A DNA stretch of 64,000 nucleotides. Source: a virus. The notes below the pieces were generated by a model. It saw only the letters and a program-made list of their open reading frames with translations, was not told where the DNA came from and did not search any database. Every line of letters begins with the position of its first letter. Within the stretch, counting starts at the first letter, position 1. The translations under genes were made by a program, and so were the position numbers. Of this stretch, positions 7,821-14,677 are shown one piece after another. The stretch is from the IMG/VR virus record IMGVR_UViG_3300042922_001182, positions 62,001 through 126,000 of that record. One strand, 5' to 3'.

Positions 7821-8084
7821 GTGAACAGCAAGAGATTCCTCGAACTGGCCGAGGCCGTCGCGCCCGAGAGGGACCGGCAGGTCCTCCTCGAAAGCCGCAC
7901 CCCCTTCGGCACCGGGAGCAAGAGGGAGCTGATGTCCGCCATCGCGACGTTCTCCTCGCTCCCCCTGGAGCACCGGTCCTCCCGCCTCCGGGAGATCGAG
8001 GAGTCCGCCTCGGCCCTCGGCGTGGACCTGGAGAGGTACCACAGCCACCTGTCCATGGAGGTGAACATTGAACGCCAAGCGTAA
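7821..8084 (+). CDS. Unknown 87-aa protein
   Basis: Not recognised. GTG at 7821 follows GGGGAGGTTAAAC. A short helical, Glu/Arg-rich protein (RKRE-like charge, LEHRSSRLREIEESASALG). Its end overlaps the start of the RNA polymerase fragment gene by 17 bases, so the two are probably translationally coupled and may act together. Confidence 0.55.
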   Translation: MNSKRFLELAEAVAPERDRQVLLESRTPFGTGSKRELMSAIATFSSLPLEHRSSRLREIEESASALGVDLERYHSHLSMEVNIERQA

Positions 8085-8799
8085 GAAGTACCAGGACCTC
8101 GTCGTCGAGACGATGAAGAGGCTGGACAAGAGCGGCGCCAACGCCAAGAAGTACGCGGAGATGTTCGCCAAGATGGACGACAAGCAGTTCGACTCCTACG
8201 TCAAGGCGTTCGCCAGGGACGAGGACGCGAACTTCTTCATCGAGGTCATCCCGTTCGAGACGGAGCCGACCCTGAAGATGATCGCGGCGACCGCCGAGTG
8301 GCTGGGCGTGCCCCTTGAGGAGTACGTCTTCTTCCGCCACGAGGACCCGGACGGCGACCCCGTGCGGACCTCCGTGAGGGTGCCCGTGGGCTACCTCAAC
8401 CTCAAGCGCCTCCAGCAGATCCTCAGCAAGAAGAACACCATGTCGCTCGACATCGACAAGCGCGACATGCTCGTCAACCAGGTGACCGGCGACGACAAGA
8501 TCGCCCGCATCTCTAACGTCGAGAACTACGCGCTGAGCGTCATGGGGGCCGACGAGGGCCTCAAGGAATTCCTCGGGCCCAGGTCGGACGACGGCCAGAT
8601 GAAGAGGCAGATGTACAGCGACATCTCCACCAAGGGGTACTCGCAGCTCCAGAACCTCTCCAGCAACCCGGAGGACTCGCAGGCCCTCTCCACCGTGGAC
8701 GTCTTCTTCGCGGGAGCGGGGCTCAAGACGGACCTCATCACCAAGGGCATGGCCTTCCCCAGGACCATGCGCAACATGAGCAAGAGAAAGGACGTGTAA
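8068..8799 (+). CDS. RNA polymerase beta subunit, C-terminal fragment (virion RNAP candidate)
   Basis: The 243-residue product resembles the C-terminal clamp-joining end of bacterial RpoB. Around residues 72-115, GVPLEEYVFF, DPDGDPVRTSVRVPVGYLNL and KRLQQILSKKNTMS match the family pattern of G, DGxTGxxFDxPVxVGxxYxLKLxHxVxDKxHARS. Further on, RISNVENYALSVMGADEGLKEFL then RSDD and MYSDI match EMEVWALEAYGAAxxLxExLxxxSDD and MYxxI. The split-beta gene at 11653-13590 already contains this region, so the genome carries two versions, as expected for a virion and a non-virion polymerase. TTG at 8068 follows ATGGAGGTGAACA. Its late-type operon suggests the virion enzyme. The active-site lysines would be on another fragment. 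Confidence 0.65.
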   Translation: MNAKRKKYQDLVVETMKRLDKSGANAKKYAEMFAKMDDKQFDSYVKAFARDEDANFFIEVIPFETEPTLKMIAATAEWLGVPLEEYVFFRHEDPDGDPVRTSVRVPVGYLNLKRLQQILSKKNTMSLDIDKRDMLVNQVTGDDKIARISNVENYALSVMGADEGLKEFLGPRSDDGQMKRQMYSDISTKGYSQLQNLSSNPEDSQALSTVDVFFAGAGLKTDLITKGMAFPRTMRNMSKRKDV

Positions 8800-8800
8800 C

Positions 8801-8935
8801 ATGGAAAGCAACGACAAGAAGAAGGACGAGCCCAAGAAGGCCCCCAAGGCCGCCGACGGCCGGGTCCTCATCACCGAGGACGCCACCCTCACGGCGTTCG
8901 GCCTCCAGGACGCCACCACGGCCGCCGTGCAGTAG
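8801..8935 (+). CDS. 44-aa Lys/Ala-rich small protein
   Basis: The ATG at 8801 lies one base after the previous stop, with AGAAAGGACG upstream. The product begins with a lysine-rich stretch (MESNDKKKDEPKKAPKAA) and ends LTAFGLQDATTAAVQ. It is unrecognised and closes the 4957-8935 operon before a strong hairpin. Confidence 0.5.
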   Translation: MESNDKKKDEPKKAPKAADGRVLITEDATLTAFGLQDATTAAVQ

Positions 8936-8960
8936 AGCCGAAGCGAACAAAAAAGACGAT

Positions 8961-9000
8961 CAGCAGCCCCTTACTCCGCCGTTGGAGTAAGGGGCTGCTG
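8961..9000 (+). terminator. Strong 17-bp hairpin
   Basis: CAGCAGCCCCTTACTCC (8961-8977) pairs perfectly with 8984-9000 around a GCCGTT loop. No T-run follows on the plus strand. An A-run (AAAAAAG, 8949-8955) precedes it, so it could also terminate minus-strand transcription. Confidence 0.65.
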
Positions 9001-9306
9001 ACCGGTTAAGACGGAAAGAGAGAAAGAAAGAACGCTCCGAGTGGCTCTCGCAGCATACCATTGTAGTGTTCCTTGACAATTCTCCAGGAAACGTAGAGAA
9101 TGAATCAGATAAGGTCTTGAATGTTGATTGAGATATTCAGCTAAATGTCAAGGAAAATCTTAAAGATTTAGCCATAAAACTGAAAGTAACATTGGATTGA
9201 ACTTCGTTGAGAAACCTAGAGAGAATGTAATAAGAACCTAAAAAGACCTGGAAACGCGCACGCGAGAGCGCCAACGGGCGCACCGAGAGCAACACGGGAG
9301 GACGAG
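9001..9306. other. AT-rich non-coding region with repeats and hairpins
   Basis: Roughly 300 bases with no supported gene and far more A and T than anywhere else in the window. It holds two similar blocks: GAAACGTAGAGAATG (9089-9103) and GAAACCTAGAGAGAATG (9211-9227). Each is preceded by a TTGACA/TTGAAC element. Between them, GCTAAA (9140) and TTTAGC (9167) can pair, and AAATCTT/AAGATTT forms a smaller hairpin. It could be a tandem promoter region, a structured RNA or a replication origin. Confidence 0.6.
9073..9101 (+). promoter_or_regulatory. Host sigma70-like promoter
   Basis: TTGACA (9073-9078), a 17-base spacer and GAGAAT (9096-9101). A second similar set, TTGAAC (9197-9202), 18 bases, GAGAAT (9221-9226), lies downstream. 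Both point towards the gene at 9307 and the recombinase gene after it. Confidence 0.5.
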
Positions 9307-10254
9307 TTGCCTGAGATCACCACCATGTACAACACCTACGCCGCGAGCATCATCAAGTTCCGGCGGAAGCTGGAGCAGATATCGACGAGGCTCGACCAGG
9401 CCATGGATGTCGAGATCAACAAGAGCGTCTTCGAAACCCCGCTGACCGATAGGGCGAAGGAGGTATGTCTAGCCTTTGGCGAAGAAATCAAGGAGACCCT
9501 ATCTCACTACTTCGCCGCCTACCTGGCCCAGGGGGCCAGCCCTTACGTCTACATTTCCTACAACACCTCTACATGCGGGACAAGGATCGTCCTCCCCGAG
9601 TGGTTCCACTCCTTCGAGAACCTGGTGTTCAACAAGGACAAGGGCCTCTGGATGGTGGACGTGAACTGCTTCCCGAAGCCCTTCTTCCTGTCTTCCACCC
9701 GTAAGGACATCCTGGGAATGGGCATCAAGGAGCTGCACGCGCCCCACGCCTTCCAGGAGAATCACAGGGTCTTCACTACCTACGAGGAAGCCTTGAGCTT
9801 CAGTCGGAAGCTAACCGAACAGGCCCTGAAGGATACGGGGAAGGTCATCTGCGACCTCCGGCAGCACGCCTACGTGCTGAGCCTGCTCAGCCCCCTCCGG
9901 ACCTTCAACGAGGCCGAGGTCCTGGTCGATAGGCAGCGGAAACTAAACGAGAAAATCCGGGGCAAACAAGGTCATGTGTGGTTCGTCGACGACAACGGCG
10001 CAGTGTGCGCTGCGTCCTGCAGCCACGTCTCCGTCAACAGGCGCAAGGGCCTGGGTAAGCTCTACTCCTACCGGGTGAATGGCCTGGGCTGGGTGGACGC
10101 CTCCAAGCTCTACTGCGAACAGCACGAGGCTATGCAGGACTTGGTCGGAAGGAAGGCCAAGGAGCTCGAACACCTGGAGATGCAGATCGCTCTCCGGAAG
10201 AGGGAGCTCGACAGCACCAACCCCCCGGACAACGGGTCCCCCGCCGGATCCTAG
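9307..10254 (+). CDS. Unknown 315-aa protein
   Basis: Not recognised. TTG at 9307 follows CGGGAGGACGAG, the only good ribosome binding site here. The protein is mixed alpha/beta, with scattered Cys and His residues and aromatic residues in the middle (YVYISYNTSTCGTRIV, HVWFVDDNGAVCAASCSH). A C-terminal coiled coil follows (RKAKELEHLEMQIALRKREL), then a disordered tail of Pro, Asn and Gly. It is the first gene after the AT-rich region and may be expressed early from the sigma70-like promoters there. Confidence 0.6.
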   Translation: MPEITTMYNTYAASIIKFRRKLEQISTRLDQAMDVEINKSVFETPLTDRAKEVCLAFGEEIKETLSHYFAAYLAQGASPYVYISYNTSTCGTRIVLPEWFHSFENLVFNKDKGLWMVDVNCFPKPFFLSSTRKDILGMGIKELHAPHAFQENHRVFTTYEEALSFSRKLTEQALKDTGKVICDLRQHAYVLSLLSPLRTFNEAEVLVDRQRKLNEKIRGKQGHVWFVDDNGAVCAASCSHVSVNRRKGLGKLYSYRVNGLGWVDASKLYCEQHEAMQDLVGRKAKELEHLEMQIALRKRELDSTNPPDNGSPAGS

Positions 10255-10278
10255 TCAACAGAAAGGAAAACCTACACC

Positions 10279-11484
10279 ATGCTCATGGGACTTTTCCGCA
10301 AGGAAGCCGCGAAGGAAGCCCTCGGTCGCGAGACGCGTCACCCGACGTACGCCACCGGCTTCCACGGCATGGACTACCGCAACGGCTACATCGACGACCA
10401 GGGCTACGTCCAGGCCGGTCTCGACGGTGGTCGCATCCTGACCCTGGTCGGCAACTCCGGCACGGGTAAGTCGACCTTCGGCATGCAGATCGCCGCCAAC
10501 ATGGTCAAGCCGTTCGAGAACGGCATCATCCTCCACTACGACTTCGAGCGAGCCACCAACAAGGAGCGCTTCCGCAAGATCTCCGGCTGGAGCAAGGCCG
10601 AGGTCGAGGCCAAGTACCAGCACCTCAACACCGAGATCTACGCCGAGACCGTCTTCTCCGCGATCCGCAAGACCGCCGACCTGAAGCTGGCCAACTTCGA
10701 CAAGCTGAAGGTCGCCATCAAGTGGGACGAGAGCGGCAAGGAGATCGAGTGGGGCCTGCCTCCGACCGTCATCTTCGTCGACTCGCTGGCGCTGATGATG
10801 CCCAAGAAGATCACCGAGGAGGAGGAGCTGTCCGGCTCGATGTCGGCCTCGGCCGTCGCCAAGGTGAACACCGCCGTCCTGAAGCGCTGCATGAGCCCCC
10901 TGCAGGACGGCAACATCTTCCTGATCATCATCAACCACATCAACAAGAAGATCGAGATCAACCCGATGATCAAGACGCAGGCCGACGTCAACTACCTGAA
11001 GCAGGACGAGAGCCTGCCGGGCGGCAAGGCGGCGGTCTACCTCGCCAACTACCTCATCAAGCTCGTGGCCTCCAAGAAGCTGAAGAAGGAGGAGGAGCTG
11101 GGCGTGGACGGCTTCCTGGTGACCGGCGAGCTCATCAAGAGCCGCTCGAACGCCGCCGGTAAGACATTCGTGCTGGTCTTCGATCAGGCCAACGGCATGA
11201 ACGCTGACCTGTCGGCCTACGTGGCCCTCAAGGACGCCAAGAAGATCGGCGGCGCCGGTCGCAGCTGGTACCTGGAGAACATGCCCGAGGTCAAGTTCGC
11301 GCAGAAGGACTTCCTGGAGAAGCTGAACAGCGTCCCCGGGATGCGCGACAAGTTCGACGAGCTCTGCTTCAACCACTTCTCGGACATGATCCCCGCCGAG
11401 GACGACTACGAGGACCAGCCCGACCTGTCCTCGTTGCAGGAGCACTTCGAAGAGGGCGACGACGGCGAGATCCCGGACGCCTAG
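10279..11484 (+). CDS. RecA/UvsX-like recombination ATPase
   Basis: A 401-residue protein with a RecA-type core: Walker A GNSGTGKST at residues 58-66 and Walker B PTVIFVDSLAL at about 162-172. A catalytic-type acid follows the first core strand (HYDFERATNKERF), and the C-terminus is acidic (EDDYEDQPD, EEGDDGE), like the tails of RecA and UvsX. It would coat single-stranded DNA and drive strand exchange in replication-linked recombination and repair, beside the Rad50-like gene at 26945 and the ligase at 14678. A DnaB-type helicase core is an alternative, but the length and acidic tail fit a recombinase better. ATG 10279 follows AGAAAGGAAA. ATG 10285 is also possible. Confidence 0.7.
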   Translation: MLMGLFRKEAAKEALGRETRHPTYATGFHGMDYRNGYIDDQGYVQAGLDGGRILTLVGNSGTGKSTFGMQIAANMVKPFENGIILHYDFERATNKERFRKISGWSKAEVEAKYQHLNTEIYAETVFSAIRKTADLKLANFDKLKVAIKWDESGKEIEWGLPPTVIFVDSLALMMPKKITEEEELSGSMSASAVAKVNTAVLKRCMSPLQDGNIFLIIINHINKKIEINPMIKTQADVNYLKQDESLPGGKAAVYLANYLIKLVASKKLKKEEELGVDGFLVTGELIKSRSNAAGKTFVLVFDQANGMNADLSAYVALKDAKKIGGAGRSWYLENMPEVKFAQKDFLEKLNSVPGMRDKFDELCFNHFSDMIPAEDDYEDQPDLSSLQEHFEEGDDGEIPDA

Positions 11485-11492
11485 GTAGGGCT

Positions 11493-11525
11493 CCCGGCGC
11501 AAGCAACCAAGGGGTTTGCGCCGGG
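11493..11525 (+). terminator. Hairpin after the recombinase gene
   Basis: CCCGGCGCAA pairs with TTGCGCCGGG around a 13-base loop, 9 bases past the stop. No T-run. A TATGAT hexamer (11537-11542) with TTTGCG 16 bases upstream follows, so a host-type promoter may overlap it. Confidence 0.55.
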
Positions 11526-11563
11526 CCCTTCCGGGGTATGATAAGGGGCGGGCCCGCGTCAAG

Positions 11564-11573
11564 CACATATTAT
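11564..11573 (+). promoter_or_regulatory. Putative phage promoter CACATATTAT
   Basis: An exact CACATATTAT followed by G, 80 bases upstream of the polymerase gene start at 11653. Identical decamers occur at 16793 and 35905, always between a hairpin and a gene. The ATG inside it (11572) is in frame but lacks a ribosome binding site. Confidence 0.6.
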
Positions 11574-11652
11574 GAATCGGGACTACAACCGCCGGGAAAC
11601 CCTGGCAAGACCCGGCAGACAGCTAAACGTTTACAGAAAGGAAGGCTTAGCC

Positions 11653-13590
11653 TTGCACGACAGGATCGACATCGAGGCCTACCGCAACACCGACCGCTTC
11701 CTTGGGGAGGAGGTCCTCTTCCCCTTCGTGAGGAGCACCGACGGCTCGCGAGAGCTGATGGCCTCGTCCCAGGTCCACCAGGCGCTCGTCCTGACCAACG
11801 GTGAGTTCCCCCGCGTCTTCACCGGGTACGAGAACCAGGTGGGGAAGTACAGCTCCGCCTACCTCCGCGCCGAGCAGGAGCTCAAGATTCTCGAAGTCAT
11901 CGGGAAGAACCCGTACAACGCGCTCATCGTCTACGAGGACGAGGAGGGGACCATCGGCGTCATCTGGCGGAAGGAGTGCGAGAGCCTCTCCGAGCACTTC
12001 GGCTACCAGTACGACAACACCTACTTGGACGGGAAGTGGGAGGGCGACACGATCGCCAAGGGGGACGTCATCCGGCGGGGGACCGCCTACGACGAGGAGA
12101 TGAACTTCTCCTTCGGAACCAACCTCAGGGCGGTCTACATCCCCTGGGACGGAATGACCTTCGAGGACGCTATCGTCATCAGCGAGAGCACGTCCAAGAA
12201 GCTTGAGACCTCCTTGGTGGAGGTCGTCACGATCAACATGAACACCAACGACCTGGCCCTCAACCTCTACGGGGACGAGGATCCCAGCGGCTACAAGTCG
12301 TTCCCCGACATCGGCGAGGAGGTCAAGAACGGCATCCTCATGGCCCGTCGCCGCATCAACTACGAGTCCGCCCTTGTGGACCTGAGCACCAACCTCCTGA
12401 CCCAGGTCAACCCCAGTCGGGACACGGTGTTCTACTGCAACGGCACCGTGGTGGACATCGAGATCTTCAACAACGACGACGTCAACCGCCTGGAGAAGTA
12501 CGACTACAACGCCCAGATGCTCAAGTACCTGGCCGTGAACATGGAGTTCTACCGCGACGTGGACAGGGTCCTCGGCGCGTACATCAACGGCGGTCGCTCC
12601 TACACGGAGGACGCCGCCGCCGCCTACCGCCGCGCCCGGGACATCTGCAAGGATGGCGAGGAGCGCATCCGCTGGCGGCAGAACAAGAACGACTTCGAGT
12701 CCTACGTCATCCGGTTCACCCTGCTGCACAAGACCACGGCCAAGCCCGGGTCGAAGCTGGCGAACCGCTACGGCGGCAAGGGCGTCATCTCGCTCATCCT
12801 CCCCGACGACCAGATGCCGGTCAACGAGCACGGCGAGCGGGCCGAGATCATCCTCAGCCCTCTTGGCGTCACCAACCGCCTCAACCCGTCCCAGCTGATC
12901 GAGCAGGAGCTCAACTTCGTGGCGGACCACATCATGCGGGAGGCCAGGAAGGCGCCCGACACCATGACGGCGTGGGGTCTAATCCAGGACCTGCTCATCC
13001 AGGTCAGCCCCACCCAGGCGTCGGCCATGGCCAGCCACCTGTACAAGGAGGACATGGAGAGCTTCGTCAAGTCCATCCTGGACGACAAGCTCTACATCCA
13101 CCAGGCGCCGTTCTGGGGGAACCTGGACCTCGGCGGCCTGATCGAGCTGTACACCAAATACCCGTGGATCAAGCCCTACAAGATGAGCTGCTCCGAGAAG
13201 CCGCTGATCATGGGCGACATCTACTTCATGCTCCTGAAGCACGAGCCGATGACGAAGTTCTCGGTTCGCTCCACCAGCACCGTGAGCAACCGTGGCACCC
13301 CCTCCAAGAGCAGCCGCTACAAGGAGCACCAGCAGCCGTTCAGCCACACGCCGATCAAGATCGGCGAGATGGAGACCTTCAACATGTTCGCCACCGGCAA
13401 CTTCGAGGAGGTCCTCCGCATGCTCAACCTCTACTCCTCCAACCCGGGGGACAGAGAGCACCTCGCAAATGTTCTCCTCAAGACGAACATCTTCGACAGC
13501 AAGCAGGTAGATTCGCTCGGCGGCGAATCCAGCGTCAAGTCTATCATGGACGTACTGCTCACCAGCGCCGGTCTCCGGCTTACCGATTAG
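11653..13590 (+). CDS. RNA polymerase beta subunit, C-terminal half (split RpoB)
   Basis: Encodes the catalytic C-terminal half of a split beta subunit, 645 residues. Diagnostic blocks are GMTFEDAIVISES (bacterial NYEDAIVISE), then KPGSKLANRYGGKGVISLI (bacterial GDKMAGRHGNKGVISKI) with both active-site lysines. After these come EIILSPLGVTNRLNPSQLIE, then MGDIYFMLLKHEPMTKFSVRST, and GTPSKSSRYKEHQQPFS then IGEMETFNM near the end. The N-terminal half is at 21807-23225, so beta is split after the HPSxxGRI region, as in phiKZ- and AR9-type phages. TTG 11653 is preferred because AAGGAAGG lies just upstream, whereas the in-frame ATG at 11572 falls inside the promoter motif. Probably part of the non-virion polymerase, made early. 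Confidence 0.9.
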   Translation: MHDRIDIEAYRNTDRFLGEEVLFPFVRSTDGSRELMASSQVHQALVLTNGEFPRVFTGYENQVGKYSSAYLRAEQELKILEVIGKNPYNALIVYEDEEGTIGVIWRKECESLSEHFGYQYDNTYLDGKWEGDTIAKGDVIRRGTAYDEEMNFSFGTNLRAVYIPWDGMTFEDAIVISESTSKKLETSLVEVVTINMNTNDLALNLYGDEDPSGYKSFPDIGEEVKNGILMARRRINYESALVDLSTNLLTQVNPSRDTVFYCNGTVVDIEIFNNDDVNRLEKYDYNAQMLKYLAVNMEFYRDVDRVLGAYINGGRSYTEDAAAAYRRARDICKDGEERIRWRQNKNDFESYVIRFTLLHKTTAKPGSKLANRYGGKGVISLILPDDQMPVNEHGERAEIILSPLGVTNRLNPSQLIEQELNFVADHIMREARKAPDTMTAWGLIQDLLIQVSPTQASAMASHLYKEDMESFVKSILDDKLYIHQAPFWGNLDLGGLIELYTKYPWIKPYKMSCSEKPLIMGDIYFMLLKHEPMTKFSVRSTSTVSNRGTPSKSSRYKEHQQPFSHTPIKIGEMETFNMFATGNFEEVLRMLNLYSSNPGDREHLANVLLKTNIFDSKQVDSLGGESSVKSIMDVLLTSAGLRLTD

Positions 13591-13603
13591 GAAAGAGAGA
13601 AAA

Positions 13604-14614
13604 ATGACCAAGAAGGCCTTCACCACCGTATTCCTCCCCGTCCGTCCCACGCTGGACGCGGCGGTCGCCTCGTACATCCTTTCCACCGAGCTGGCCGCCA
13701 CCGTCTGCAAGATGGTCGTCGTGCCCATCGGCAGCCCGCCGTTCGACCTGACGGACGGCCAGGCCTCTTTCCAGATCGTCAGCAGCAACCGTCGCGGCGA
13801 CTCGATGAAGTTCGTCCACCCCAAGGAGGGCGGCTCCGGCACCATGACCGAGAACGTCCTGGAGCTCCTGGACAAGGAGTCCCGGGCCAAGTACGCCCGG
13901 GTGACCAAGCTCGTCACCGAGGCGGCCCGAAAGCAGCGCGGCGGCGAGAGCCTGGCGACCATCGCGGCCCTCTATGACGCGATGACCGTCTACGGCTCGC
14001 CCGGGGAGGACACCTACGAGGTCATCACCCGCTTCTGGTCCATCCTGGGCTCCTTCGTCCAGGGCGAGGTGCGCCGCATGAAGGCCGAGAAGGACCTGAT
14101 CTCGAAGGTCGTCGATCGCCGGGAGACCGTCAAGTACAAGGGCGCGAACATCCGCATCGCCCGCATCTCCAAGCAGATCAACAACCGCGAGCTCGGCGCC
14201 ATCCTGTCGAAGTTCGACATGGTGGTCTACCAGGTTCGCAACGTCGCCCACGCCCTCAACAGCTACAACAAGGCCCCGGTGAAGGTGTCCATGAAGGACA
14301 TCGCCTCCAAGAAGCCGAACAGCGGTTGGTTCGTGAACGACCACGACACGATGATCAAGACCGAGGGCACCAAGACCAGCGTCTCCGAGCTCTTCGACCA
14401 CGTCATCCTGTCGCTCGGCGGCACCGTGAAGCGCAAGGAGAGGCAGGCCCCGGAGCCGAAGGTCATCGCCGTCGAGGAGATCACCCTCAGCCTCGAACCG
14501 ACCGACGACGTTTCCTTCAAGGCGTCCTCGGTCGTCGTGGAGGGTGAGCTCGTGGTGAAGGGCGACGTGACCGTCACCGCCCCGACCATCGACCTCCAGC
14601 CCACCGAGGCCTAG
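13604..14614 (+). CDS. Unknown 336-aa protein next to the polymerase gene
   Basis: Not recognised with confidence. The ATG at 13604 follows GGAAAGAGAGAAAA, 13 bases after the polymerase stop, so the two genes are co-transcribed. The N-terminus (VFLPVRPTLDAAVASYILSTELA, MVVVPIGSPPF) faintly recalls the start of DHH-type phosphoesterases, but the metal-binding histidines are missing. The middle is helical and basic, and the end is beta-rich (VVVEGELVVKGDVTVTAPTI). A factor of the phage polymerase is a possibility suggested only by position. Confidence 0.6.
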   Translation: MTKKAFTTVFLPVRPTLDAAVASYILSTELAATVCKMVVVPIGSPPFDLTDGQASFQIVSSNRRGDSMKFVHPKEGGSGTMTENVLELLDKESRAKYARVTKLVTEAARKQRGGESLATIAALYDAMTVYGSPGEDTYEVITRFWSILGSFVQGEVRRMKAEKDLISKVVDRRETVKYKGANIRIARISKQINNRELGAILSKFDMVVYQVRNVAHALNSYNKAPVKVSMKDIASKKPNSGWFVNDHDTMIKTEGTKTSVSELFDHVILSLGGTVKRKERQAPEPKVIAVEEITLSLEPTDDVSFKASSVVVEGELVVKGDVTVTAPTIDLQPTEA

Positions 14615-14624
14615 TCCAACACAC

Positions 14625-14652
14625 GACCGGAAGCGCAACCGCGCTTCCGGTC
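14625..14652 (+). terminator. 12-bp hairpin
   Basis: GACCGGAAGCGC and GCGCTTCCGGTC pair perfectly around AACC. No T-run. It lies between the unknown gene and the ligase gene and may attenuate or protect the mRNA. Confidence 0.5.
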
Positions 14653-14677
14653 TCAGCCTTCTAAGAGAGGATTCCAA

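Noticed and set aside
7360-8919. 519-codon minus-strand frame opposite 7258-8799
   Set aside because: Shadow of the plus-strand operon; it spans several real genes, and the convincing RpoB-like match is on the plus strand.
10279-11484. DnaB-like replicative helicase
   Set aside because: The ATPase core is compatible, but there is no N-terminal helicase domain or clear DnaB motifs, and the acidic tail suits a RecA/UvsX-type recombinase.
11572-11652. ATG 11572 as start of the beta C-half
   Set aside because: It lies inside the CACATATTAT promoter motif with no ribosome binding site; TTG 11653 has AAGGAAGG at good spacing.
13604-14614. DHH-family phosphoesterase
   Set aside because: Only a weak resemblance at the N-terminus; the metal-binding Asp-His-His pattern is absent.
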